From contig BSDZ01000125.1 of the NCBI GenBank assembly GCA_030268105.1, forward strand, positions 124,001 through 188,000: a stretch of DNA of 64,000 bases. The letters run 5' to 3'. This stretch comes from Volvox africanus. Its lineage: Eukaryota > Chlorophyta > Chlorophyceae > Chlamydomonadales > Volvocaceae. The notes under the pieces are model-generated. The model searched no databases. It had not been told where the DNA came from and saw nothing but the letters and a program-made list of their open reading frames with translations. Shown here piece after piece: positions 29,357-43,698 of this stretch (within the stretch, counting starts at the first letter, position 1; the number at the start of each line of letters is the position of its first letter). Made by a program: the position numbers and the translations under genes.

Positions 29357-29547
29357 TGAATAAGACTTTCGGGGTGATGACCCACCATCGCTGTCGGTAC
29401 TGAATCGCGCATGCTGAACTTAAAGAGGTTTATGAAATTTCTGTGGTTAGATCATGCGCTGAGTTGCTTGCGACCCTCACATCTCTTTCGCCTTTTACTA
29501 AAGAGATCAGCGAAGGCAACTCATTGACGCCTCGATCCACTCTTTGC

Positions 29548-32494
29548 AGCGCTGTTGCGCTTCCCAGAAATGTGACCAGTGATGAATATCCGTGCGTCCA
29601 CACCACAAGATCACACACTTGCCACATCACACACGTGCACACGTTTGACTCAGGCCACCATTCTGGCCGCAAAAAGCGACGACATGTTTGCGCTTGTGTC
29701 TCCAAACGGAACTCAAGTATTCTGGTGTCGTAAACACCGCGTACGGTCGCGTCAACTGATTTCCCAGCTAGTTTGGGAGGGCACATCCCCCTATGTGCCT
29801 TCCGCGCTCCCTCCCTCCCTCGTCCTGTGTCCTCCTCGTCCCAACACCATCATCGTATGGGGGAGTTGTTATCGTACATTATTTGAGATGTTTCGTACAT
29901 CATCGTCCTCGCTGCTGGACTTCATGCTGAAACTACAGCGTGCACGTGTTTTTTGTCGCGTCTTTAGCGACAAGGAGACAATTCCGTCGGAATGTATGTC
30001 GGATCTCAGGAACACGGGAGCGGTTAGAGAGACATGGAATGGAAACAACGGTTTTGTATCTGTCGGCTTCATCATGTTTCGTTCCCACGCAATACATGCA
30101 CCTACATGTCCGTGCGGTTCTGGTTTTTGTATGTCTCCGCCTCCCTGCCTGACCCTTTTTTCCCTGCCATCGGCTCCATCCCCGTTTCATATTTCCACTT
30201 GTATCTAGCACCCCTAGATAAAGGTTCCTTCCCCAACAAAGCCGTTTCTCAGGTGACCGACATCTGCCGTTGCCTCTACCTTACTGCCACAACTTCATGG
30301 GTCGATGCGCTGTGATCCTGGCCGCTTATTGGCACGCGCCGTTGGGTCGGGTACCAGGCTCCGTTGCTGGCGAGCATTCAGTTTTGGGCCCGGGGAAATG
30401 CTTAGGAGGGGGTGTAAGGTATGACCTCCAACCATGACAGGAAGGAGTGTACGATCCACCCATTTTTCCATTGCCCCCAAATTTTGGTGTTAGGACTTGT
30501 GTGCACTACCTGACATGCTCGCCATTGCACCCTATAGGTTGGGACTTCAGAATTGGTACGGTCTGCACACGGGATGAAAACGTTGGTTTAAACAATAGTT
30601 AGGCGAATAACGCCTTTCATAATGCGTGACGTGAAAGCGGCCACGATGACCACATTACAAAGACTGCGACCTTTATCATGCGGTCAACGACGCGCTAGGA
30701 TCTCAAATCCACGTGAATCTCCTCCTTGAGGGGCTGGGCGTTGAGGCTCCGCCAGACAGGCGCATGGTTCACGTACACGGCATGTGTGGATACCTGGACC
30801 GGTGGTTGGATGTTGGGTAGTTGGAATTCCGGGCTTATGGTCACTGCTTGCCGATTTGAGTGCTCTCAGAGTCTGCCAGCACACGACTTTCCGTTGATAA
30901 CCGTGTCCCGGTCCTGGGCGATGTGGGTGGTGGCGAAGACGTTACCTTTGACCTGCCTTTGACGGCAGGTCAAAGGTAACGACTGCCAAGGGAGAGCCGC
31001 ACGGTACTTGATTGTAGTAGTGATTGTTGGGCATCGCTGGCTACGAGTCTCTTGGCAAGAAGGCCCACATGGCACTTCACAATGCACATTGTTACGCAAT
31101 GTAGTCATTACAGGATGGGACATTATGGCACCAGCACAGCAACCTACCAAACTGCAGGGGTGCGTCCGGTCGTTTCACCATCACCTTTGAACCCGGGGCC
31201 TGGGAATCATTCAACCACCCACGCACCCCTGCCGCGTCCCTGCTTTGTGCCCACACCGCGGCTTCGTTCACTTCACTTCGTACTCCACATGCCAGCCAGT
31301 GATCCCCTTGTCCCTAAACCCTCACAAGCGCCACCACCACCACCACCACCATTACCATTACCAACCTTACAGCATTGACAGCCCCCACCTGCTCCATGCA
31401 CAAATGCAGTGACCACTCACCCTTGCGCCACTCCGGAATCGGAATAAACTGGCACACGCTAGCAACTCCACAACCCCAGCCGCATATGCGCCATTCGTGC
31501 ACCTCTGCACCACATCGACGCGACATGACGTCCCGGCAGTACACTTCTGTTACCACTCTGCCAAGCAACAGCTCCAGGGCAAATTGTAGCGCCAAGGCGG
31601 ATGTTCTTGTCGCATGCTGTGTCATGGGTGCTTGACATGGGTGCCAAGGTGCTGGGTCCGGATGGGCCTCGAGGGGCAACGACGAGTGCACCAGCATCGG
31701 CAGTCATGTCTTCCCTGTGTACATGCTGCATGCCATTCCCACCAAGATCCCATTATCCCAACGACTCGATCGCCAAATGTGCCACTATCTCCCGCACGCC
31801 CGCAGAATCGATCCCTACTTTGAGACAAGGCAGAGAGCATGGCAGGCGGAAAGCACGCAGCAGCGCGCAAACCTGGTAGACGTCATCGCTCGTAGGAGCT
31901 TGCACGGGCGCGGGGTACGACATACGAAAACATATGTGTCGGATGCGTAGTTAAGTTCATGGTTTGAGCGTCCGTACAACGTGGAAGATGACCCGAGGGT
32001 TCCCCGGACACGGCACCAATGGTAGGATACTGGATTTGGGATGAAGTCATTGGATTTAAAATATGACCTTGGGGTTTGTTTTAGAATTGGACCTTGACGG
32101 ATCAAGCTATCTAGGGGTCAACATTCTTGTAGCATTTCAGGAGCATCGCCATCGTCCGCTATCTTACTCAAGAAAATCTTGATTGGGAAATAGCCGGTCA
32201 CACGGGTTTGGATATGTACTGCAGATCCCGATGGATGCGATTCTCTTTTATGTCGGTTTGGAAATGCATGTTGTATTCCGTATTCCGTATTGCGCTGCAA
32301 TGAATAAGACTTTCGGGGTGATGACCCACCATCGCTGTCGGTACTGAATCGCGCATGCTGAACTTAAAGAGGTTTATGAAATTTCTGTGGTTAGATCATG
32401 CGCTGAGTTGCTTGCGACCCTCACATCTCTTTCGCCTTTTACTAAAGAGATCAGCGAAGGCAACTCATTGACGGCGCCTCGATCCACTCTTTGC
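29548..32494. repeat. Repeat B unit 3 (2947 bp, subtype alpha)
   Basis: Both the 218- and 199-base modules are present, with alpha markers. From its right boundary onward all units have the extra GGC (GACGGCGCC). Units 3-5 form a block that recurs as units 6-8, 8449-8450 bases downstream. Confidence 0.95.
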
Positions 32495-35249
32495 AGCGCT
32501 GTTGCGCTTCCCAGAAATGTGACCAGTGATGAATATCCGTGCGTCCACACCACAAGATCACACACTTGCCACATCACACACGTGCACACGTTTGACTCAG
32601 GCCACCATTCTGGCCGCAAAAAGCGACGACATGTTTGCGCTTGTGTCTCCAAACGGAACTCAAGTATTCTGGTGTCGTAAACACCGCGTACGGTCGCGTC
32701 AACTGATTTCCCAGCTAGTTTGGGAGGGCACATCCCCCTATGTGCCTTCCGCGCTCCCTCCCTCCCTCGTCCTGTGTCCTCCTCGTCCCAACACCATCAT
32801 CGTATGGGGGAGTTGTTATCGTACATTATTTGAGATGTTTCGTACATCATCGTCCTCGCTGCTGGACTTCATGCTGAAACTACAGCGTGCACGTGTTTTT
32901 TGTCGCGTCTTTAGCGACAAGGAGACAATTCCGTCGGAATGTATGTCGGATCTCAGGAACACGGGAGCGGTTAGAGAGACATGGAATGGAAACAACGGTT
33001 TTGTATCTGTCGGCTTCATCATGTTTCGTTCCCACGCAATACATGCACCTACATGTCCGTGCGGTTCTGGTTTTTGTATGTCTCCGCCTCCCTGCCTGAC
33101 CCTTTTTTCCCTGCCATCGGCTCCATCCCCGTTTCATATTTCCACTTGTATCTAGCACCCCTAGATAAAGGTTCCTTCCCCAACAAAGCCGTTTCTCAGG
33201 TGACCGACATCTGCCGTTGCCTCTACCTTACTGCCACAACTTCATGGGTCGATGCGCTGTGATCCTGGCCGCTTATTGGCACGCGCCGTTGGGTCGGGTA
33301 CCAGGCTCCGTTGCTGGCGAGCATTCAGTTTTGGGCCCGGGGAAATGCTTAGGAGGGGGTGTAAGGTATGACCTCCAACCATGACAGGAAGGAGTGTACG
33401 ATCCACCCATTTTTCCATTGCCCCCAAATTTTGGTGTTAGGACTTGTGTGCACTACCTGACATGCTCGCCATTGCACCCTATAGGTTGGGACTTCAGAAT
33501 TGGTACGGTCTGCACACGGGATGAAAACGTTGGTTTAAACAATAGTTGGGCGAATAACGCCTTTCATAATGCGTGACGTGAAAGCGGCCACGATGACCAC
33601 ATTACAAAGACTGCGACCTTTATCATGCGGTCAACGATGCGCTAGGATCTCAAATCCACGTGAATCTCCTCCTTGAGGGGCTGGGCGTTGAGGCTCCGCC
33701 AGACAGGCGCATGGTTCGCGTACACGGCATGTGTGGATACCTGGACCGGTGGTTGGATGTTGGGTAGTTGGAATTCCGGGCTTATGGTCACTGCTTGCCG
33801 ATTTGAGTGCTCTCAGAGTCTGCCAGCACACGACTTTCCGTTGATAACCATGTCCCGGTCCTGGGCGATGTGGGTGGTGGCGAAGACGTTACCTTTGACC
33901 TGCCTTTGACGGCAGGTCAAAGGTAACGACTGCCAAGGGAGAGCCGCACGGTACTTGATTGTAGTAGTGATTGTTGGGCATCGCTGGCTACGAGTCTCTT
34001 GGCAAGAAGGCCCACATGGCACTTCACAATGCACATTGTTACGCAATGTAGTCATTACAGGATGGGACATTATGGCACCAGCACAGCAACCTACCAAACT
34101 GCAGGGGTGCGTCCGGTCGTTTCACCATCACCTTTGAACCCGGGGCCTGGGAATCATTCAACCACCCACGCACCCCTGCCGCGTCCCTGCTTTGTGCCCA
34201 CACCGCGGCTTCGTTCACTTCACTCCGTACTCCACATGCCAGCCAGTGATCCCCTTGTCCCTAAACCCTCACAAGCGCCACCACCACCACCACCACCACC
34301 ACCATTACCATTACCAACCTTACAGCATTGACAGCCCCCACCTGCTCCATGCACAAATGCAGTGACCACTCACCCTTGCGCCACTCCGGAATCGGAATAA
34401 ACTGGCACACGCTAGCAACTCCACAACCCCAGCCGCATATGCGCCATTCGTGCACCTCTGCACCACATCGACGCGACATGACGTCCCGGCAGTACACTTC
34501 TGTTACCACTCTGCCAAGCAACAGCTCCAGGGCAAATTGTAGCGCCAAGGCGGATGTTCTTGTCGCATGCTGTGTCATGGGTGCTTGACATGGGTGCCAA
34601 GGTGCTGGGTCCGGATGGGCCTCGAGGGGCAACGACGAGTGCACCAGCATCGGCAGTCATGTCTTCCCTGTGTACATGCTGCATGCCATTCCCACCAAGA
34701 TCCCATTATCCCAACGACTCGATCGCCAAATGTGCCACTATCTCCCGCACGCCCGCAGAATCGATCCCTACTTTGAGACAAGGCAGAGAGCATGGCAGGC
34801 GGAAAGCACGCAGCAGCGCGCAAACCTGGTAGACGTCATCGCTCGTAGGAGCTTGCACGGGCGCGGGGTACGACATACGAAAACATATGTGTCGGATGCG
34901 TAGTTAAGTTTCATGGTTTGAGCGTCCGTACAACGTGGAAGATGACCCGAGGGTTCCCCGGACACGGCACCAATGGTAGGATACTGGATTTGGGATGAAG
35001 TCATTGGATTTAAAATATGACCTTGGGGTTTGTTTTAGAATTGGACCTTGACGGATCAAGCTATCTAGGGGTCAACATTCTTGTAGCATTTCAGGAGCAT
35101 CGCCATCGTCCGCTATCTTACTCAAGAAAATCTTGATTGGGAAATAGCCGGTCACACGGGTTTGGATATGTACTGCAGATCCCGATTCGCCTTTTACTAA
35201 AGAGATCAGCGAAGGCAACTCATTGACGGCGCCTCGATCCACTCTTTGC
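32495..35249. repeat. Repeat B unit 4 (2755 bp, subtype beta, 199-base module absent)
   Basis: The 218-base module is present and the 199-base module absent. Beta markers are TGG, CATG, GATGCGC, CTCCG in place of CTTCG, nine CCA repeats and an extra T in GTTAAGTTTC. It is matched by unit 7. Confidence 0.95.
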
Positions 35250-37997
35250 AGCGCTGTTGCGCTTCCCAGAAATGTGACCAGTGATGAATATCCGTGCGTC
35301 CACACCACAAGATCACACACTTGCCACATCACACACGTGCACACGTTTGACTCAGGCCACCATTCTGGCCGCAAAAAGCGACGACATGTTTGCGCTTGTG
35401 TCTCCAAACGGAACTCAAGTATTCTGGTGTCGTAAACACCGCGTACGGTCGCGTCAACTGATTTCCCAGCTAGTTTGGGAGGGCACATCCCCCTATGTGC
35501 CTTCCGCGCTCCCTCCCTCCCTCGTCCTGTGTCCTCCTCGTCCCAACACCATCATCGTATGGGGGAGTTGTTATCGTACATTATTTGAGATGTTTCGTAC
35601 ATCATCGTCCTCGCTGCTGGACTTCATGCTGAAACTACAGCGTGCACGTGTTTTTTGTCGCGTCTTTAGCGGCAAGGAGACAATTCCGTCGGAATGTATG
35701 TCGGATCTCAGGAACACGGGAGCGGTTAGAGAGACATGGAATGGAAACAACGGTTTTGTATCTGTCGGCTTCATCATGTTTCGTTCCCACGCAATACATG
35801 CACCTACATGTCCGTGCGGTTCTGGTTTTTGTATGTCTCCGCCTCCCTGCCTGACCCTTTTTTCCCTGCCATCGGCTCCATCCCCGTTTCATATTTCCAC
35901 TTGTATCTAGCACCCCTAGATAAAGGTTCCTTCCCCAACAAAGCCGTTTCTCAGGTGACCGACATCTGCCGTTGCCTCTACCTTACTGCCACAACTTCAT
36001 GGGTCGATGCGCTGTGATCCTGGCCGCTTATTGGCACGCGCCGTTGGGTCGGGTACCAGGCTCCGTTGCTGGCGAGCATTCAGTTTTGGGCCCGGGGAAA
36101 TGCTTAGGAGGGGGTGTAAGGTATGACCTCCAACCATGACAGGAAGGAGTGTACGATCCACCCATTTTTCCATTGCCCCCAAATTTTGGTGTTAGGACTT
36201 GTGTGCACTACCTGACATGCTCGCCATTGCACCCTATAGGTTGGGACTTCAGAATTGGTACGGTCTGCACACGGGATGAAAACGTTGGTTTAAACAATAG
36301 TTAGGCGAATAACGCCTTTCATAATGCGTGACGTGAAAGCGGCCACGATGACCACATTACAAAGACTGCGACCTTTATCATGCGGTCAACGACGCGCTAG
36401 GATCTCAAATCCACGTGAATCTCCTCCTTGAGGGGCTGGGCGTTGAGGCTCCGCCAGACAGGCGCATGGTTCGCGTACACGGCATGTGTGGATACCTGGA
36501 CCGGTGGTTGGATGTTGGGTAGTTGGAATTCCGGGCTTATGGTCACTGCTTGCCGATTTGAGTGCTCTCAGAGTCTGCCAGCACACGACTTTCCGTTGAT
36601 AACCGTGTCCCGGTCCTGGGCGATGTGGGTGGTGGCGAAGACGTTACCTTTGACCTGCCTTTGACGGCAGGTCAAAGGTAACGACTGCCAAGGGAGAGCC
36701 GCACGGTACTTGATTGTAGTAGTGATTGTTGGGCATCGCTGGCTACGAGTCTCTTGGCAAGAAGGCCCACATGGCACTTCACAATGCACATTGTTACGCA
36801 ATGTAGTCATTACAGGATGGGACATTATGGCACCAGCACAGCAACCTACCAAACTGCAGGGGTGCGTCCGGTCGTTTCACCATCACCTTTGAACCCGGGG
36901 CCTGGGAATCATTCAACCACCCACGCACCCCTGCCGCGTCCCTGCTTTGTGCCCACACCGCGGCTTCGTTCACTTCACTTCGTACTCCACATGCCAGCCA
37001 GTGATCCCCTTGTCCCTAAACCCTCACAAGCGCCACCACCACCACCACCACCATTACCATTACCAACCTTACAGCATTGACAGCCCCCACCTGCTCCATG
37101 CACAAATGCAGTGACCACTCACCCTTGCGCCACTCCGGAATCGGAATAAACTGGCACACGCTAGCAACTCCACAACCCCAGCCGCATATGCGCCATTCGT
37201 GCACCTCTGCACCACATCGACGCGACATGACGTCCCGGCAGTACACTTCTGTTACCACTCTGCCAAGCAACAGCTCCAGGGCAAATTGTAGCGCCAAGGC
37301 GGATGTTCTTGTCGCATGCTGTGTCATGGGTGCTTGACATGGGTGCCAAGGTGCTGGGTCCGGATGGGCCTCGAGGGGCAACGACGAGTGCACCAGCATC
37401 GGCAGTCATGTCTTCCCTGTGTACATGCTGCATGCCATTCCCACCAAGATCCCATTATCCCAACGACTCGATCGCCAAATGTGCCACTATCTCCCGCACG
37501 CCCGCAGAATCGATCCCTACTTTGAGACAAGGCAGAGAGCATGGCAGGCGGAAAGCACGCAGCAGCGCGCAAACCTGGTAGACGTCATCGCTCGTAGGAG
37601 CTTGCACGGGCGCGGGGTACGACATACGAAAACATATGTGTCGGATGCGTAGTTAAGTTCATGGTTTGAGCGTCCGTACAACGTGGAAGATGACCCGAGG
37701 GTTCCCCGGACACGGCACCAATGGTAGGATACTGGATTTGGGATGAAGTCATTGGATTTAAAATATGACCTTGGGGTTTGTTTTAGAATTGGACCTTGAC
37801 GGATCAAGCTATCTAGGGGTCAACATTCTTGTAGCATTTCAGGAGCATCGCCATCGTCCGCTATCTTACTCAAGAAAATCTTGATTGGGAAATAGCCGGT
37901 CACACGGGTTTGGATATGTACTGCAGATCCCGATTCGCCTTTTACTAAAGAGATCAGCGAAGGCAACTCATTGACGGCGCCTCGATCCACTCTTTGC
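35250..37997. repeat. Repeat B unit 5 (2748 bp, subtype alpha, 199-base module absent)
   Basis: Alpha markers. The 218-base module is present with a private GCGGCAAGG change (35671) shared only with unit 8. The 199-base module is absent, which distinguishes it from unit 8. Confidence 0.95.
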
Positions 37998-40944
37998 AGC
38001 GCTGTTGCGCTTCCCAGAAATGTGACCAGTGATGAATATCCGTGCGTCCACACCACAAGATCACACACTTGCCACATCACACACGTGCACACGTTTGACT
38101 CAGGCCACCATTCTGGCCGCAAAAAGCGACGACATGTTTGCGCTTGTGTCTCCAAACGGAACTCAAGTATTCTGGTGTCGTAAACACCGCGTACGGTCGC
38201 GTCAACTGATTTCCCAGCTAGTTTGGGAGGGCACATCCCCCTATGTGCCTTCCGCGCTCCCTCCCTCCCTCGTCCTGTGTCCTCCTCGTCCCAACACCAT
38301 CATCGTATGGGGGAGTTGTTATCGTACATTATTTGAGATGTTTCGTACATCATCGTCCTCGCTGCTGGACTTCATGCTGAAACTACAGCGTGCACGTGTT
38401 TTTTGTCGCGTCTTTAGCGACAAGGAGACAATTCCGTCGGAATGTATGTCGGATCTCAGGAACACGGGAGCGGTTAGAGAGACATGGAATGGAAACAACG
38501 GTTTTGTATCTGTCGGCTTCATCATGTTTCGTTCCCACGCAATACATGCACCTACATGTCCGTGCGGTTCTGGTTTTTGTATGTCTCCGCCTCCCTGCCT
38601 GACCCTTTTTTCCCTGCCATCGGCTCCATCCCCGTTTCATATTTCCACTTGTATCTAGCACCCCTAGATAAAGGTTCCTTCCCCAACAAAGCCGTTTCTC
38701 AGGTGACCGACATCTGCCGTTGCCTCTACCTTACTGCCACAACTTCATGGGTCGATGCGCTGTGATCCTGGCCGCTTATTGGCACGCGCCGTTGGGTCGG
38801 GTACCAGGCTCCGTTGCTGGCGAGCATTCAGTTTTGGGCCCGGGGAAATGCTTAGGAGGGGGTGTAAGGTATGACCTCCAACCATGACAGGAAGGAGTGT
38901 ACGATCCACCCATTTTTCCATTGCCCCCAAATTTTGGTGTTAGGACTTGTGTGCACTACCTGACATGCTCGCCATTGCACCCTATAGGTTGGGACTTCAG
39001 AATTGGTACGGTCTGCACACGGGATGAAAACGTTGGTTTAAACAATAGTTAGGCGAATAACGCCTTTCATAATGCGTGACGTGAAAGCGGCCACGATGAC
39101 CACATTACAAAGACTGCGACCTTTATCATGCGGTCAACGACGCGCTAGGATCTCAAATCCACGTGAATCTCCTCCTTGAGGGGCTGGGCGTTGAGGCTCC
39201 GCCAGACAGGCGCATGGTTCGCGTACACGGCATGTGTGGATACCTGGACCGGTGGTTGGATGTTGGGTAGTTGGAATTCCGGGCTTATGGTCACTGCTTG
39301 CCGATTTGAGTGCTCTCAGAGTCTGCCAGCACACGACTTTCCGTTGATAACCGTGTCCCGGTCCTGGGCGATGTGGGTGGTGGCGAAGACGTTACCTTTG
39401 ACCTGCCTTTGACGGCAGGTCAAAGGTAACGACTGCCAAGGGAGAGCCGCACGGTACTTGATTGTAGTAGTGATTGTTGGGCATCGCTGGCTACGAGTCT
39501 CTTGGCAAGAAGGCCCACATGGCACTTCACAATGCACATTGTTACGCAATGTAGTCATTACAGGATGGGACATTATGGCACCAGCACAGCAACCTACCAA
39601 ACTGCAGGGGTGCGTCCGGTCGTTTCACCATCACCTTTGAACCCGGGGCCTGGGAATCATTCAACCACCCACGCACCCCTGCCGCGTCCCTGCTTTGTGC
39701 CCACACCGCGGCTTCGTTCACTTCACTTCGTACTCCACATGCCAGCCAGTGATCCCCTTGTCCCTAAACCCTCACAAGCGCCACCACCACCACCACCACC
39801 ATTACCATTACCAACCTTACAGCATTGACAGCCCCCACCTGCTCCATGCACAAATGCAGTGACCACTCACCCTTGCGCCACTCCGGAATCGGAATAAACT
39901 GGCACACGCTAGCAACTCCACAACCCCAGCCGCATATGCGCCATTCGTGCACCTCTGCACCACATCGACGCGACATGACGTCCCGGCAGTACACTTCTGT
40001 TACCACTCTGCCAAGCAACAGCTCCAGGGCAAATTGTAGCGCCAAGGCGGATGTTCTTGTCGCATGCTGTGTCATGGGTGCTTGACATGGGTGCCAAGGT
40101 GCTGGGTCCGGATGGGCCTCGAGGGGCAACGACGAGTGCACCAGCATCGGCAGTCATGTCTTCCCTGTGTACATGCTGCATGCCATTCCCACCAAGATCC
40201 CATTATCCCAACGACTCGATCGCCAAATGTGCCACTATCTCCCGCACGCCCGCAGAATCGATCCCTACTTTGAGACAAGGCAGAGAGCATGGCAGGCGGA
40301 AAGCACGCAGCAGCGCGCAAACCTGGTAGACGTCATCGCTCGTAGGAGCTTGCACGGGCGCGGGGTACGACATACGAAAACATATGTGTCGGATGCGTAG
40401 TTAAGTTCATGGTTTGAGCGTCCGTACAACGTGGAAGATGACCCGAGGGTTCCCCGGACACGGCACCAATGGTAGGATACTGGATTTGGGATGAAGTCAT
40501 TGGATTTAAAATATGACCTTGGGGTTTGTTTTAGAATTGGACCTTGACGGATCAAGCTATCTAGGGGTCAACATTCTTGTAGCATTTCAGGAGCATCGCC
40601 ATCGTCCGCTATCTTACTCAAGAAAATCTTGATTGGGAAATAGCCGGTCACACGGGTTTGGATATGTACTGCAGATCCCGATGGATGCGATTCTCTTTTA
40701 TGTCGGTTTGGAAATGCATGTTGTATTCCGTATTCCGTATTGCGCTGCAATGAATAAGACTTTCGGGGTGATGACCCACCATCGCTGTCGGTACTGAATC
40801 GCGCATGCTGAACTTAAAGAGGTTTATGAAATTTCTGTGGTTAGATCATGCGCTGAGTTGCTTGCGACCCTCACATCTCTTTCGCCTTTTACTAAAGAGA
40901 TCAGCGAAGGCAACTCATTGACGGCGCCTCGATCCACTCTTTGC
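37998..40944. repeat. Repeat B unit 6 (2947 bp, subtype alpha)
   Basis: Both modules present, with alpha markers. It starts the second block and matches unit 3 in length and markers. Confidence 0.95.
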
Positions 40945-43698
40945 AGCGCTGTTGCGCTTCCCAGAAATGTGACCAGTGATGAATATCCGTGCGTCCACAC
41001 CACAAGATCACACACTTGCCACATCACACACGTGCACACGTTTGACTCAGGCCACCATTCTGGCCGCAAAAAGCGACGACATGTTTGCGCTTGTGTCTCC
41101 AAACGGAACTCAAGTATTCTGGTGTCGTAAACACCGCGTACGGTCGCGTCAACTGATTTCCCAGCTAGTTTGGGAGGGCACATCCCCCTATGTGCCTTCC
41201 GCGCTCCCTCCCTCCCTCGTCCTGTGTCCTCCTCGTCCCAACACCATCATCGTATGGGGGAGTTGTTATCGTACATTATTTGAGATGTTTCGTACATCAT
41301 CGTCCTCGCTGCTGGACTTCATGCTGAAACTACAGCGTGCACGTGTTTTTTGTCGCGTCTTTAGCGACAAGGAGACAATTCCGTCGGAATGTATGTCGGA
41401 TCTCAGGAACACGGGAGCGGTTAGAGAGACATGGAATGGAAACAACGGTTTTGTATCTGTCGGCTTCATCATGTTTCGTTCCCACGCAATACATGCACCT
41501 ACATGTCCGTGCGGTTCTGGTTTTTGTATGTCTCCGCCTCCCTGCCTGACCCTTTTTTCCCTGCCATCGGCTCCATCCCCGTTTCATATTTCCACTTGTA
41601 TCTAGCACCCCTAGATAAAGGTTCCTTCCCCAACAAAGCCGTTTCTCAGGTGACCGACATCTGCCGTTGCCTCTACCTTACTGCCACAACTTCATGGGTC
41701 GATGCGCTGTGATCCTGGCCGCTTATTGGCACGCGCCGTTGGGTCGGGTACCAGGCTCCGTTGCTGGCGAGCATTCAGTTTTGGGCCCGGGGAAATGCTT
41801 AGGAGGGGGTGTAAGGTATGACCTCCAACCATGACAGGAAGGAGTGTACGATCCACCCATTTTTCCATTGCCCCCAAATTTTGGTGTTAGGACTTGTGTG
41901 CACTACCTGACATGCTCGCCATTGCACCCTATAGGTTGGGACTTCAGAATTGGTACGGTCTGCACACGGGATGAAAACGTTGGTTTAAACAATAGTTGGG
42001 CGAATAACGCCTTTCATAATGCGTGACGTGAAAGCGGCCACGATGACCACATTACAAAGACTGCGACCTTTATCATGCGGTCAACGATGCGCTAGGATCT
42101 CAAATCCACGTGAATCTCCTCCTTGAGGGGCTGGGCGTTGAGGCTCCGCCAGACAGGCGCATGGTTCGCGTACACGGCATGTGTGGATACCTGGACCGGT
42201 GGTTGGATGTTGGGTAGTTGGAATTCCGGGCTTATGGTCACTGCTTGCCGATTTGAGTGCTCTCAGAGTCTGCCAGCACACGACTTTCCGTTGATAACCA
42301 TGTCCCGGTCCTGGGCGATGTGGGTGGTGGCGAAGACGTTACCTTTGACCTGCCTTTGACGGCAGGTCAAAGGTAACGACTGCCAAGGGAGAGCCGCACG
42401 GTACTTGATTGTAGTAGTGATTGTTGGCATCGCTGGCTACGAGTCTCTTGGCAAGAAGGCCCACATGGCACTTCACAATGCACATTGTTACGCAATGTAG
42501 TCATTACAGGATGGGACATTATGGCACCAGCACAGCAACCTACCAAACTGCAGGGGTGCGTCCGGTCGTTTCACCATCACCTTTGAACCCGGGGCCTGGG
42601 AATCATTCAACCACCCACGCACCCCTGCCGCGTCCCTGCTTTGTGCCCACACCGCGGCTTCGTTCACTTCACTCCGTACTCCACATGCCAGCCAGTGATC
42701 CCCTTGTCCCTAAACCCTCACAAGCGCCACCACCACCACCACCACCACCACCATTACCATTACCAACCTTACAGCATTGACAGCCCCCACCTGCTCCATG
42801 CACAAATGCAGTGACCACTCACCCTTGCGCCACTCCGGAATCGGAATAAACTGGCACACGCTAGCAACTCCACAACCCCAGCCGCATATGCGCCATTCGT
42901 GCACCTCTGCACCACATCGACGCGACATGACGTCCCGGCAGTACACTTCTGTTACCACTCTGCCAAGCAACAGCTCCAGGGCAAATTGTAGCGCCAAGGC
43001 GGATGTTCTTGTCGCATGCTGTGTCATGGGTGCTTGACATGGGTGCCAAGGTGCTGGGTCCGGATGGGCCTCGAGGGGCAACGACGAGTGCACCAGCATC
43101 GGCAGTCATGTCTTCCCTGTGTACATGCTGCATGCCATTCCCACCAAGATCCCATTATCCCAACGACTCGATCGCCAAATGTGCCACTATCTCCCGCACG
43201 CCCGCAGAATCGATCCCTACTTTGAGACAAGGCAGAGAGCATGGCAGGCGGAAAGCACGCAGCAGCGCGCAAACCTGGTAGACGTCATCGCTCGTAGGAG
43301 CTTGCACGGGCGCGGGGTACGACATACGAAAACATATGTGTCGGATGCGTAGTTAAGTTTCATGGTTTGAGCGTCCGTACAACGTGGAAGATGACCCGAG
43401 GGTTCCCCGGACACGGCACCAATGGTAGGATACTGGATTTGGGATGAAGTCATTGGATTTAAAATATGACCTTGGGGTTTGTTTTAGAATTGGACCTTGA
43501 CGGATCAAGCTATCTAGGGGTCAACATTCTTGTAGCATTTCAGGAGCATCGCCATCGTCCGCTATCTTACTCAAGAAAATCTTGATTGGGAAATAGCCGG
43601 TCACACGGGTTTGGATATGTACTGCAGATCCCGATTCGCCTTTTACTAAAGAGATCAGCGAAGGCAACTCATTGACGGCGCCTCGATCCACTCTTTGC
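40945..43698. repeat. Repeat B unit 7 (2754 bp, subtype beta, 199-base module absent)
   Basis: Partner of unit 4. It has a one-base deletion at TTGTTGGCATCG (42421-42432) that is unique in the array, showing that small changes arose after the block duplicated. Confidence 0.95.

Larger units (their letters stand above)
25901..29547. repeat. Repeat B unit 2 (3647 bp, long subtype gamma)
   Basis: It lacks the 218-base module but carries a 925-base module (26587-27511). It also lacks GAAG in the ACAGGAAGGAGTG stretch before that module, and has a private T at 26438 (GGGTTGATG). It carries TGG and CATG at the alpha/beta sites but only seven CCA repeats. The only other unit like it is unit 14. Confidence 0.95.
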